Assembly: GCF_038561935.1 (NCBI RefSeq)
Contig: NZ_CP102770.1
Span: forward strand, 8,990,001 to 9,054,000
From: Myxococcus stipitatus
GTDB lineage: Bacteria > Myxococcota > Myxococcia > Myxococcales > Myxococcaceae
DNA length: 64,000 bases
Reading direction: 5' to 3'
Part shown: piece after piece, positions 52,692 through 61,406 of the stretch
Layout: the number at the start of each line of letters is the position of its first letter
Numbering within the stretch: the stretch's first letter is position 1
Program-made: the position numbers and the translations under genes
The notes under the pieces: generated by a model
What the model was told of the DNA's origin: nothing
The model's database searches: none
The model's input: only the letters and a program-made list of their open reading frames with translations

Positions 52692-54176
52692 ATGAAGGGA
52701 AGCAGACGCGCGGTGGTCCTGGGCCTGGTCCTGACGCTCGCAAGCTGCCGCAAGGGGAAGGAAGAAGCCCCCGCCCCGCTTTCCCCAACGCCCGCGGAGG
52801 CCCCCGCGCCGGGCACGCCCTCCACCCAGCCACACACCCCACCGCCGGACATGCAGCGGGCGCTGAGCTCCATCGCGCCGCTGGTGGAGTCGGTGAAGGC
52901 CGCCGTCGTCAACGTGGAGGTGCGCGACGCCGCGCCGTCGTCCCCCCAGGACGCTCCCTGGGATGGCGAGGAGATGCCCTTCGGCGCGCCCTTCGGAGGG
53001 CCTCGCGAGGACGCGCCCCAGCAGGGCCTGGGCTCCGGCTTCGTCGTGGACGCGCGCGGCCTGGTGCTCACCAACAACCACGTGGTGGAAGGTGCCACCC
53101 AGATTCGAGTGCAATTCCCTGACGGGAAGGAGATGGACGCCAAGGTGCTGGGCCGGGACCCGCTCACGGACGTGGCGGTGCTCAAGCTCCAGGGCGACGT
53201 GAAGGGGCTCCCCGTGGTGCGGCTGGGGGACTCGGACGCGATGCGCGTGGGTGACTGGGTGGTGGCCATCGGCAACCCGTTCGGCCTGGCCTCCAGCGTC
53301 AGCCTGGGCATCGTCTCCGCCAAGGCCCGGGACATCCAGGTGGGCCCCTTCGACGACTTCCTCCAGACGGACGCGGCCATCAACCCGGGCAACTCCGGCG
53401 GCCCGCTGTTCAACCTCCAAGGGGAGGTGGTGGGCATCAACACCGCCATCGCGGGCCAGGGCTCGGGCATCGGCTTCGCGGTGCCCAGCTCGCTGGTGAA
53501 GGAGCTGCTGCCTCAGTTGGAGAAGCAAGGCGCCGTGACGCGCGGCTGGCTGGGCGTCGCCGTGCAGGAGCTGACACCGGACCTGGGCAGCGCGCTGGGC
53601 GTGCCCACCGGCAAGGGCGCCGTCGTCACCGAGGTCAACGAAGGCACGCCCGCCGCCGAGGCGGGGCTGAAGCCCGACGACGTCATCGTCTCCGCGGGCG
53701 GGCACACCATTGCCTCCGGCCACACGCTCACGCGCACCATCGCGCTCAAGGCGCCGGGCTCCACGCTGCCGCTCACGCTCTACCGGGGCGGCAAGAAGCA
53801 GGAGGTGGAGGTGACGCTGGGGACACGCCCGGACCTGGAGGGCGTCGCGTCGCGCGAGCCCTCGCCGGAGCAGGAGGAGTCGCCGCAGCAGCGCGTGGGG
53901 CTGAGCCTGTCGGACATGGACTCGCGGCTGGCGCGGGCGCAGGGCCTGCCGCGCGCGGGGGCGCTGGTGACGGAGGTGGTGCCGGGCTCCAACGCCGAGC
54001 GCGCGGGCCTGGTGCCGGGCATGGTGGTGGTGGAGGCCGCGGGCGAGCCGGTGCGCCGGGCCTCCGACCTGGCGCGCGTGGTGCGGGAGGCGCCACCGGG
54101 CGAGTCCCTCCTCCTGCGTGTGGCGGTGCCCGGAGGAGGCCGCGTGCTGCGCGCCCTCACCGTGCCGAAGCAGTGA
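52692..54176 (+). CDS. HtrA/DegP-type serine protease lipoprotein with two PDZ domains
   Basis: A 494-residue envelope protease and possible chaperone. Lipobox LTLASC anchors it; a Pro-rich linker follows (to about residue 55). The trypsin-like domain has His130 (TNNHVVEG), Asp160 (PLTDVAVL) and Ser235 (NPGNSGGPLF), all intact. Two PDZ domains follow, at about 290-385 (GWLGVAVQEL) and 405-490 (RAGALVTEVVPGS). The ATG at 52692 has GGAGG six bases upstream. It degrades or refolds damaged exported proteins. Most DegP proteins are soluble, so lipid anchoring is notable. The 3' end overlaps the convergent YdcF gene by 20 bases. Confidence 0.92.
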   Translation: MKGSRRAVVLGLVLTLASCRKGKEEAPAPLSPTPAEAPAPGTPSTQPHTPPPDMQRALSSIAPLVESVKAAVVNVEVRDAAPSSPQDAPWDGEEMPFGAPFGGPREDAPQQGLGSGFVVDARGLVLTNNHVVEGATQIRVQFPDGKEMDAKVLGRDPLTDVAVLKLQGDVKGLPVVRLGDSDAMRVGDWVVAIGNPFGLASSVSLGIVSAKARDIQVGPFDDFLQTDAAINPGNSGGPLFNLQGEVVGINTAIAGQGSGIGFAVPSSLVKELLPQLEKQGAVTRGWLGVAVQELTPDLGSALGVPTGKGAVVTEVNEGTPAAEAGLKPDDVIVSAGGHTIASGHTLTRTIALKAPGSTLPLTLYRGGKKQEVEVTLGTRPDLEGVASREPSPEQEESPQQRVGLSLSDMDSRLARAQGLPRAGALVTEVVPGSNAERAGLVPGMVVVEAAGEPVRRASDLARVVREAPPGESLLLRVAVPGGGRVLRALTVPKQ

Positions 54177-54807
54177 CGTCCGGGCTCGGCGCGTCCGGAG
54201 GCTCTCGCGCCAGCAACACGAGCGGGTGCAGCAGCAGCGCCACCGCCTCGCGCACCGTCCAGTAGGCCCGGTCCACCAGGTGGACGTTCCGCTCCGTCAG
54301 CAGCGCGGGGCTGGTGGTCACCTCGAAGCCGTTGAGGCGGAAGTACTGGCGCGCACGCAGCAGGTGATACGGGTCCGACACCACGACGACGCGGCGGGCA
54401 TCCAGCTCGCGCAGGAGCTTCGCCGTCAGGCGCGCGTTGTCCGCGGTGGAGTGGCTGGACTCCTCCAGCGTGCACGCCTCCGGTGGCACTCCCATCCGCG
54501 TCGCCAGCTCCATCATCACCTGCGCCTCCGAGGGCGGGTTCACCCCCACGCCTCCGGAGAAGATGAGCCGAGGCGCCACGCCGCGCTTGTACAGCTCGAC
54601 GGCCTTCTCCGTGCGCGCCCGGAGCGGCCCGGAGGCAACCCCTCCCGCCAGCACGCGAGCCCCCAGCACCACCACGGCGTCGGAGGGCGCGGAGCGCTCG
54701 CGCTGGCCGAAGCGGTCCACCCACCACGCCACGCCGAAGACGCCACACGTCATCACGCCCACGGACACGACGACGAACCGGCGGACCCGTCCGGGCCGCG
54801 CACTCAT
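54157..54807 (-). CDS. YdcF/SanA-like DUF218 membrane protein
   Basis: A 216-residue protein with one N-terminal membrane helix (RRFVVVSVGVMTCGVFGVAWW) and the DUF218 fold: DAVVVLGARVLAGG, LIFSGGVGVNPPSEAQVM, EESSHSTADNA and VVVVSDPYHLLRA. The family includes SanA and ElyC, linked to envelope barrier function and cell-wall precursor lipid handling in E. coli. The ATG at 54807 gives normal family length; no ribosome site is evident. It is convergent with the HtrA-like gene, so both envelope genes share a 3' overlap. Confidence 0.85.
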   Translation of the reverse strand: MSARPGRVRRFVVVSVGVMTCGVFGVAWWVDRFGQRERSAPSDAVVVLGARVLAGGVASGPLRARTEKAVELYKRGVAPRLIFSGGVGVNPPSEAQVMMELATRMGVPPEACTLEESSHSTADNARLTAKLLRELDARRVVVVSDPYHLLRARQYFRLNGFEVTTSPALLTERNVHLVDRAYWTVREAVALLLHPLVLLAREPPDAPSPDVTASAR

Positions 54808-54995
54808 CGAAAGGGGAGGCACGGCGCGCACGTTAGCCGCGCGCGGCTCGCCCGTCCGCACGTCAGGCGAGGGGGGCGGCTTGCCCCATGGGGCACCGCG
54901 TCGTGCCCTCGGGGCCTGGGTGACTGCCCGCGAGGGAGGGCGGACGGCGAGCCGCTGGACGAGGAGCCCGCGCGTGGGCTCCAATCCGCCGGGTG

Positions 54996-55379
54996 ATGAC
55001 TCCCGATGAGGTGTCGAAGGCGCTCACGGACGTGGAGCTGGTGCCGTGCGCGGAGATGGCCCTGGCGGATGCGCGGCGGCTGGTGGACGCCTGCCTGGAG
55101 GCGGACGTCCCGGCGCTGGTTCATCGCGAGGCGTGCGCGAAGCCGGGCTGCAGCCCCAAGTTCCAGGTGCTGGTGCGGCCCGAGGACGGCGTGCGCGTGG
55201 CCACGCTGCTCCAGCAGCGGTGGATGGACAGCATCCAGCGCGAGGGCGTGCTGGCGGAAGGCGCCGCGCCCTTCGCCCTCCCCGCGACGGAGGACGGCGA
55301 GCCGCCCTGCCCGGCCTGCGGCACCGTGGCGCCCCTGGTCGCGGGAGCCTGCGCGGACTGTGGACTTCAGCTCGAGTAG
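54996..55379 (+). CDS. Small protein with DUF2007-like fold and zinc ribbon
   Basis: A 127-residue protein. The first 85 residues are a compact alpha/beta segment (DARRLVDACLEADVPALV, then FQVLVRPEDGVRVATLL) resembling signal-transducing DUF2007-type domains. The last 25 residues have PCPACG and CADCG, a four-Cys zinc ribbon. The ATG at 54996 follows a GTG codon and a weak GGGTG ribosome site. It may bind protein or nucleic acid; no function is known. A TIGR02265-like gene follows 52 bases downstream. Confidence 0.65.
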   Translation: MTPDEVSKALTDVELVPCAEMALADARRLVDACLEADVPALVHREACAKPGCSPKFQVLVRPEDGVRVATLLQQRWMDSIQREGVLAEGAAPFALPATEDGEPPCPACGTVAPLVAGACADCGLQLE

Positions 55380-55431
55380 TAGGACCCGCGTCGTCCGCGC
55401 GGGGTCATGCGGCATTTGGAGGTAGACGCGG

Positions 55432-55983
55432 ATGGAAGTCAAAGGCGTGGCGTTCCTGGCGCGGCAGCAGATGGTGGCGGAGGAGCACGGCGAGCAGACC
55501 TGGCGAACGTTCATGGAGGAGATGAAGAAGCGCGAGCCCGTCTTCGCGCAGCCGGTCCTCCCGGTGACACGCCTGCCCGTGGATGCGTTCCTGCGGCTCA
55601 ACGAGGCGCTGCTCAAGCGCTTCTACGGAAGTGACCCGACCACGTGGTGGCACTTCGGCGTGAAGTCCGCCGAGTACGCGCTGGGCAAGGGACAGCTCAA
55701 GGCGATGTTCAGCCCGGGCGACTTCCGCCGCTTCCTCTTCTTCACGCCGGGAATCTGGAAGGGCTACTTCACGGAAGGCGCCATCGAGGTCCAGCCGGGC
55801 ACGGGCTCCACGGACCTGCGCATCGTCGGTGTGCCCAAGCCGCATGTGTACTTCGAGCTGTCGGTGATGGGCTTCGCGGCGGGTGGGCTGACGGCGCTCG
55901 GAGCGAAAGACTTGAAGCACGAGGTGCTCAAGGGCTTCACGAAGGGAGACCCGGAGGTCTTCTACCGTTTCAACGTGAGCTGA
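55432..55983 (+). CDS. TIGR02265-like myxobacterial protein
   Basis: A 183-residue soluble protein whose layout and segments (TRLPVDAFLRLNEALLKRFYG, WWHFGVKSAEYALGKG) look like the TIGR02265 family, found in many copies in myxobacterial genomes and without known function. The lack of signal peptide and membrane helix places it in the cytoplasm. The ATG at 55432 has GGAGG nine bases upstream. The family call is from memory of its look and needs a profile search. It follows the zinc-ribbon gene on the same strand. Confidence 0.65.
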   Translation: MEVKGVAFLARQQMVAEEHGEQTWRTFMEEMKKREPVFAQPVLPVTRLPVDAFLRLNEALLKRFYGSDPTTWWHFGVKSAEYALGKGQLKAMFSPGDFRRFLFFTPGIWKGYFTEGAIEVQPGTGSTDLRIVGVPKPHVYFELSVMGFAAGGLTALGAKDLKHEVLKGFTKGDPEVFYRFNVS

Positions 55984-56048
55984 GCGGCGGATGCGGTGTG
56001 GCGCACGCGAGCAACCTGCCGCGTGCGCCATGAACTCCGAGCCGAGGC

Positions 56049-56675
56049 TCAGGCGCCGCGACGGCGCAGACGCGCGCCGAGCAGCATCAGCGCGGCGCCG
56101 AGCAGCGGCACGCCGCCCGTGGTGGAGCAGCCGCCCTTGTCGTCGTCACCACCACCACCGCCGCCATCGCCGACCTTCACCTTGAGCGTGGTGGTCGCGG
56201 AGGAGTCACCCGTCTCGTCACCCGTGCCGTTCACCGAGTTGCCCGCCCCGTACAGGGTGAGCGTGGTGCCGGTGGCGGGGGCCACGAGGGTGAAATCGAA
56301 GCGGACCTCGCCGTTGGCGAACGCCTTCGGGCCGGTGTGGGTGAGCTCCCCCGCAACCTTCTTGGAGCCAGCGCCCGCGGTGAGCGTGCCGGCGCCGTCC
56401 ACGGAGACGTTGTAGCCCCCCTTGACCGCGGGGCCGCCCTTGATGACGAGGGAGTAGTTGCCCGTCTGCCCGGGCTCGAGGGACGCAGGACCGTCGATGC
56501 TCACGGTGGGGCCCGTGGTGCCGGAGCGGGTGTGGCAGCCGGAGGTCGCGCACGTGCGCGCGGCGTCCTGACCGCTGTGGCCCGTCTGGCCCGTGGCATA
56601 GGCGAACGCAGAACCCGAGACGAGGCACGCCGCCATCGCACCGGCAACTCCGAGAGACGGAAGAAACGACCGCAT
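56049..56675 (-). CDS. Exported beta-sandwich protein with CX4CH and MYXO-CTERM tail
   Basis: A 208-residue surface protein. Signal peptide to about residue 25 (AFA); then GQTGHSGQDAARTC with the motif CATSGCH, a CX4CH pattern like atypical haem c sites; then an Ig-like beta domain (about 50-165) similar to Reeler or choice-of-anchor domains; then an acidic Gly/Asp linker and the classic MYXO-CTERM ending GGCSTTGG, helix, RLRRRGA. It is probably cleaved and anchored at the surface by the myxobacterial sorting system. Haem binding is possible but a single motif is weak proof. Confidence 0.75.
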   Translation of the reverse strand: MRSFLPSLGVAGAMAACLVSGSAFAYATGQTGHSGQDAARTCATSGCHTRSGTTGPTVSIDGPASLEPGQTGNYSLVIKGGPAVKGGYNVSVDGAGTLTAGAGSKKVAGELTHTGPKAFANGEVRFDFTLVAPATGTTLTLYGAGNSVNGTGDETGDSSATTTLKVKVGDGGGGGGDDDKGGCSTTGGVPLLGAALMLLGARLRRRGA

Positions 56676-56846
56676 GAAGCCTCCCAATGGGAACAACGCT
56701 GAGGGGAATGGGGGCTCCTTCTTAGCGCGACCCACCCGCGCTTCACAGCACCTCGCCCGGCACTCTCGCGCTCCCACCACACAGGTCGACCCTGACCCGC
56801 GCCGCTCTTGTGCTCGCAGCGCGGAAGAATCCACCGAGGCTGCCCT

Positions 56847-57536
56847 TCACTTCGCGAGGCGCTGGAAGGCCTCGCGCAGCGCCTCCGCCGCCCCCTGCTC
56901 CATCACCTCCCCGTGACACACGAGCACCCGCTGGATGTCCCACGCGAGCACCTGGTCCAGGGACGCGCGCACCGCGGGCCGGTCCTTGATGACCATCTTG
57001 GTGATGACGGTGGGGGACAGCCGCTGCCATGCGCCATTGAGCTTCAGATACATCCGGGTGAGCCACGAGCCCGAGCGGTGGATGTTGAAGGACATGTCCG
57101 TGAGCAGCACCGTCTTGCTGGGGCGGTGGAAGAACACGAACTCGTCCAGCATCGGCATGCCGCGCACGGCCACCTGCTCGATGCCTTCCACCGGCGGGCC
57201 GCTCTCCAGCTCCACGTCGATGCGCAGGTCGGGCCGCTTCCGGCGCAGGCCCGCGGGCGCCAGCACCTTCGCCTCGGGATAGGCCGCGGCCCACTCGCCC
57301 ACCTTGAGGTGGTGCATCAGGTTGGGCGCCACCAGGAAGCGCACCGGGCCCAGCGCGTCCACCGCCGCGCGCAGCTCGGGCGTCATGGCGACGGGCGAAT
57401 GCACCCACAGTCCGCCATCCGGCAGGCGGATGACCGTCATCCGGCCTCCCAGGTCGAAGGCTCCCATCCGGAAGGGGATGCTCAGGGTGTGGACCTGGCC
57501 TGCCACCGCATGAAACATGGGGGTCGTCCTCAGCAT
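56847..57536 (-). CDS. DUF4336 metallo-hydrolase-like protein
   Basis: A 229-residue protein with a beta-lactamase-like layout of the DUF4336 family: MTVIRLPDGGLWVHSPV, APNLMHHLKVGEW, VLLTDMSFN and VLVCHGEVMEQGA. The normal HXHXDH metal site is reduced to MHHLKVGEW, so activity may differ from true metallo-beta-lactamases. The ATG at 57536 has GAGGAGG seven bases upstream; another Met lies six codons on. The gene is divergent from proS. Function unknown. Confidence 0.78.
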   Translation of the reverse strand: MLRTTPMFHAVAGQVHTLSIPFRMGAFDLGGRMTVIRLPDGGLWVHSPVAMTPELRAAVDALGPVRFLVAPNLMHHLKVGEWAAAYPEAKVLAPAGLRRKRPDLRIDVELESGPPVEGIEQVAVRGMPMLDEFVFFHRPSKTVLLTDMSFNIHRSGSWLTRMYLKLNGAWQRLSPTVITKMVIKDRPAVRASLDQVLAWDIQRVLVCHGEVMEQGAAEALREAFQRLAK

Positions 57537-57718
57537 GGGTCGTCCTCCTCGCGTGAGTCGGGCGCGCATCCTGCCCCCGGGCGGTGAGCCCCACAACACC
57601 CGCCCGCCCCCCGAGGTGACTACCGGACGCCCCTGCGGGCGACTGGGGCGTTGATTTCCGGGTGAGCCCATCGTAGGCAACCGTCCTCTTTCCACGACTG
57701 AAGAAGGGTGCTCCGCAC

Positions 57719-59152
57719 ATGGCCGAGAAGCTCACGCCCCGCGAAAAGGGCTTTTCCGAGTGGTACGTCGACCTGGTCCAGAAGGCGAAGCTCGCCGACT
57801 ACTCGGACGTGAAGGGCTGCATGGTCATCCGGCCCAACGGCTATGCCATCTGGGAGAACATGCAGCGCGTCCTGGACAAGATGTTCAAGGACCTGGGCCA
57901 CAAGAACGCCTACTTCCCGCTGCTCATCCCCGAGAGCTACCTGAAGAAGGAGGCCGAGCACGTCGAGGGCTTCAACCCCCAGCTCGCCGTCGTCACCCAC
58001 GCGGGCGGCGCCAAGCTCGAGGAGCCCTACGTCATCCGGCCCACGTCGGAGACCATCATCAACCGCAGCTTCGCCAAGTGGGTGCAGAGCTACCGGGACC
58101 TGCCCCTGCTCCTCAACCAGTGGGCGAACGTCATGCGCTGGGAGATGCGCACCCGCCTGTTCCTGCGCACCACCGAGTTCCTCTGGCAGGAAGGTCACAC
58201 CTGTCACGAGACGGAGGAGGACGCGGAGAAGGAGACGCTCCAGATGCTGGAGGTCTACCGCACCTTCGCCGAGGACTACATGGCCATGCCGGTGATGACG
58301 GGCCGCAAGTCGGAGTCGGAGCGGTTCGCCGGCGCCCTGCGCACGTACAGCATCGAGGCCATGATGCAGGACAAGAAGGCCCTGCAGGCCGGCACCAGCC
58401 ACAACCTGGGCCAGAACTTCGCCAAGGCCTTCGAGACGAAGTTCCAGGGCCGCGACGGCCGCGAGCACTTCGTGTGGCAGACGTCGTGGGGCGTCTCCAC
58501 GCGCCTCATCGGCGGCCTCATCATGACGCACTCGGATGACTCGGGCCTCATCGTCCCGCCGAAGCTCGCCTCCAACCACGTGGTCATCATCCCCATCGCG
58601 GGCAAGGCCACGGACGCGGAGAAGGCCCAGGTGCTCGCCAAGAGCCACGCGCTCGCCGCGGACCTGCGCAAGGCGGGCCTGGGCGTGGTGGTGGACGACG
58701 ACGAGAGCAAGGGCCCGGGCTTCAAGTACTTCGAGCACGAGCTCGTGGGCACGTGCGTGCGCATCGAGATTGGCCCCAAGGACCTGGCCAAGGACTCGTG
58801 CGTGATGGTCCGCCGCGACCTGAAGCAGAAGGAGTTCATCCCGCTGGGCGAGGCCGTCACCAAGGCGCAGGCCATGCTGGACGACATGCAGAAGGCCCTG
58901 TTCCAGAAGGCGAAGGACTTCCGCGACGCGCACACCTTCGAGGTCAACTCCTACGAGGAGATGAAGGAGAAGGCGGACGCGGGCTTCCTCTTGGCGCACT
59001 GGAACCTGGACCCCAAGGTGGAGGCGCGCATCAAGGAGGAGACGGGCCTGACCACGCGCAACCGGCCCTTCGCCCTCAAGCAGGAGCCGGGCAAGTGCGT
59101 CGTCACCGGTGAGCCCTCGCCGGGCCGCATCGTGTTCTCCAAGGCGTACTGA
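57719..59152 (+). CDS. proS: Prolyl-tRNA synthetase
   Basis: A 477-residue class II synthetase that charges tRNA-Pro. Motif 2 lies in the region MRWEMRTRLFLRTTEFLWQEG and motif 3 in the stretch around TSWGVSTRLIGGLIMTHSD; the anticodon-binding domain and a C-terminal extension ending KCVVTGEPSPGRIVFSKAY follow. The length and absence of the long editing insertion place it in the short (archaeal/eukaryal-type) ProRS group, which occurs in some bacteria including myxobacteria. The ATG at 57719 has AAGGGTG about 9 bases upstream. It is a single-gene unit with a terminator after it. Confidence 0.95.
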   Translation: MAEKLTPREKGFSEWYVDLVQKAKLADYSDVKGCMVIRPNGYAIWENMQRVLDKMFKDLGHKNAYFPLLIPESYLKKEAEHVEGFNPQLAVVTHAGGAKLEEPYVIRPTSETIINRSFAKWVQSYRDLPLLLNQWANVMRWEMRTRLFLRTTEFLWQEGHTCHETEEDAEKETLQMLEVYRTFAEDYMAMPVMTGRKSESERFAGALRTYSIEAMMQDKKALQAGTSHNLGQNFAKAFETKFQGRDGREHFVWQTSWGVSTRLIGGLIMTHSDDSGLIVPPKLASNHVVIIPIAGKATDAEKAQVLAKSHALAADLRKAGLGVVVDDDESKGPGFKYFEHELVGTCVRIEIGPKDLAKDSCVMVRRDLKQKEFIPLGEAVTKAQAMLDDMQKALFQKAKDFRDAHTFEVNSYEEMKEKADAGFLLAHWNLDPKVEARIKEETGLTTRNRPFALKQEPGKCVVTGEPSPGRIVFSKAY

Positions 59153-59176
59153 GCCGCCGGTCGCTCGCGCCTCACG

Positions 59177-59219
59177 GAAGGGCCGTGGGAGGAGCCTCGT
59201 GCTCCCCTCGCGGCCCTTC
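59177..59219 (+). terminator. Terminator hairpin after proS
   Basis: GAAGGGCCG (59177-59185) pairs with CGGCCCTTC (59211-59219), and GGAG with CTCC extends the stem inside. It lies 24 bases past the proS stop and is followed by a short T-rich stretch, as in a rho-independent terminator. Confidence 0.65.
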
Positions 59220-59298
59220 GCCGTTTCCGGGGCCCCTCCTTGGATGGAGAGCCCATGCTCACGGAATATCCGCGTCCTATCATCGTCAGCGAGCATCC

Positions 59299-60027
59299 AT
59301 GAACATCCCCGGCCCCGAGGCATCCCCAGAAGACGGTCCCCTGGCGCGCGCTCGCGCGGCCGACCCGCACGCCCCACCGGCGGATGCCGACGAGGGGAGC
59401 GAGGTGCTGAAGAAGCTCCTGGGCCTCGTGGGGATGGGGCTGGGCGGCGCGCTGGTCGTCGCGCCGCTGTCCTTCGCGTTCCTCGCCATCTTCGTCATCA
59501 AGGACCCGCCGAACAGCCAGGGAAGGACGGGGGGCATCATCCTGCTGGTGCTCATCTGCATCCCCCTCGTCCTGCTCGGCCGGCTCCTGTGGAAGGCGGG
59601 GAGGTCACCGTTCCGGAGCGCCGCGCGGCGCGCGGAGCTGGGGGCGTTCCTGCGCGACAAGGAGGAGTTCACCGTGGCGCAGGTGGCCTTGTTCTGCGGC
59701 GTGTCCGACGCGAGGGCTCAGCGCCTCGTCGAGCGGCTCATCGCCCGCGGCGAGCTTCACGTCGTCTTCGTGCCAGAGAGAGGGGCCTACGCCATCCCCT
59801 CACGCGCCTCGAAATGGACCTTCCCGGAGTGGATGCCAGCCATCCCCAGGCAAGCCCCCGCCAGTCCCGCGCCACCGGATGGCGGGCCGGTCGCCATCCG
59901 GCGGCTCCTCCACCGCTGTCCTTCCTGCAACGCCCCTCATGAGCTCACCGGCGCACGCGTCGGGGACCGGGTGCGCTGCCCCTATTGCGACAACGCCTTC
60001 CAGGTCGTCGCCGCCAGGGAGGACTGA
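59299..60027 (+). CDS. Membrane protein with winged-helix-like and zinc-ribbon ends
   Basis: A 242-residue protein of mixed design. The N-terminal 35 residues are acidic and disordered; two membrane helices lie at about 48-70 and 80-97; a small helix-turn-helix-like domain fills about 110-170 (VAQVALFCGVSDARAQRLVERLI); and the end has CPSCNAPHE and CPYCDNAFQV, a four-Cys zinc ribbon (about 208-235). The combination suggests a membrane-tied regulator or a member of a stress system, but I do not know the family. It lies downstream of proS behind a terminator and convergent with the cyclase gene. Confidence 0.7.
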   Translation: MNIPGPEASPEDGPLARARAADPHAPPADADEGSEVLKKLLGLVGMGLGGALVVAPLSFAFLAIFVIKDPPNSQGRTGGIILLVLICIPLVLLGRLLWKAGRSPFRSAARRAELGAFLRDKEEFTVAQVALFCGVSDARAQRLVERLIARGELHVVFVPERGAYAIPSRASKWTFPEWMPAIPRQAPASPAPPDGGPVAIRRLLHRCPSCNAPHELTGARVGDRVRCPYCDNAFQVVAARED

Positions 60028-60042
60028 CGCGAGACGGGCCCC

Positions 60043-61290
60043 TCACCCCGCGCTGACGCGCTGGGGCTGCCTCGCGGGCACGAAGGTCGACACGGGCTCC
60101 GACTTGCCGGCGACGGGCAGGGGCGCGGCGGGCTCGAAGGAGAGGTGGGGGTCGTCCGTGCAGCGGGCGCGCGTGGCCTCCGACACCAGCATGGCCACGC
60201 CGACCTTCTTGGTGAGCCCCTCAATCCGGCTGGCCAGGTTCACCGCGTCGCCAATCACCGTGTACTCGCGGCGCTGCTCGCTGCCCACGTCGCCAACGAC
60301 GACGCGCCCGGTGTGGATGCCGATGCCGATGCGCAGGGGCTCCTCGCCGCGCGCCACGCGCTCGGCGTTGAGGGACTCCAGCGCCTCCAGCATGGCGAGG
60401 CCACACGCGACGGCGGCCTTCGGATGTCCGGGCAGGTCCATGGGCGCGCCGAAGTACGCGAGGATGCCGTCGCCGATGAACTTGTCGAGCGTCCCGCCAT
60501 GGCGGAACACCACCTCCACCATGCGCGACAGGTACTCGTTGAGCAACGTCACGACTTGAGGGCTGTCCATCCGCTCGGACATCGACGTGAAGCCTCGGAT
60601 GTCCGAGAACAGCAGCGTCACCTCGCGGTGCTCCCCTCGGCCCGCGTCCGCGCCCTGCTGGGCAATCCGCCGCGCCACCTCGGGTGAGAAGTAGCGCCCC
60701 AGCCGCGCCAGGCTCACCTCCTCTCGCGCCACCTGCGTCACCAGCCCCAGCACCTGCCGGCTGATGAACGCCGCCGAGAGCGCGCCCAGCACCATCACCA
60801 GCACGATGCCTGGGAGCAGCTGCTCCCACTGCATCCCCGCCAGAATCACCAGCCCCGTCTCCAGGCCGACGGCCAGCGCCGTGGCCAGCACCACGGTGAC
60901 CCGCGACAGCGTCACGAGCGACGCGAGCACCACGAGCACGATGTAGACGCCGAGCGCCAGCAGCGCCGTGGGCACGCCGTTCTCGTTCCGCACCGTGCGG
61001 ATGGCCAGGCCCTGGAGCGCGAAGATGGCGGGCATGTCCAGGAACACGAGCCCCAGCGCGGGGACGCGTCCCAAGGCCGGGAAGCGCCGCGCGCCGGCCC
61101 ACAGGCCCAGGGCCAGGAGCAGGTACGCGCCGAGCACCCCCATGGGCATGCGCCACTCGAACACCCACGACATCCCCAGCCAGCACGTCACGGCGGCGAC
61201 GCGGAACCGGTTGAGCCACTCACCGACTTGCGCACGCCACGCCTCCAGGCGCCGCTGGAGTGTGTCCTCGACCTGGGGGAGCATTCGCAT
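60043..61290 (-). CDS. Class III adenylate/guanylate cyclase with membrane domain
   Basis: A 415-residue cyclase. Residues 25-190 hold six membrane helices of MASE-like layout; a coiled segment (about 190-220) leads to the catalytic domain (about 222-400). The metal Asp is in LLFSDIRGFTSM, the second in FIGDGILAYFG, and VIGDAVNLASRIEGL carries the transition-state residues. It would make cAMP (or cGMP) at the inner membrane after sensing an unknown signal. Two ATG codons, 61290 and 61284, are possible and neither has a good ribosome site. It stands alone between two convergent or divergent genes. Confidence 0.9.
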   Translation of the reverse strand: MRMLPQVEDTLQRRLEAWRAQVGEWLNRFRVAAVTCWLGMSWVFEWRMPMGVLGAYLLLALGLWAGARRFPALGRVPALGLVFLDMPAIFALQGLAIRTVRNENGVPTALLALGVYIVLVVLASLVTLSRVTVVLATALAVGLETGLVILAGMQWEQLLPGIVLVMVLGALSAAFISRQVLGLVTQVAREEVSLARLGRYFSPEVARRIAQQGADAGRGEHREVTLLFSDIRGFTSMSERMDSPQVVTLLNEYLSRMVEVVFRHGGTLDKFIGDGILAYFGAPMDLPGHPKAAVACGLAMLEALESLNAERVARGEEPLRIGIGIHTGRVVVGDVGSEQRREYTVIGDAVNLASRIEGLTKKVGVAMLVSEATRARCTDDPHLSFEPAAPLPVAGKSEPVSTFVPARQPQRVSAG

Positions 61291-61406
61291 GTGCGGGACA
61301 CGCTAGTCCGCTTCGGCGTCACCCGGTCAATCGCGGTTCGACACCCCGAGGACGGCGCCCGGCCGCCTGTTTGCCCTTCATCGCGCCACTGAGTGACAAT
61401 AGAAAC

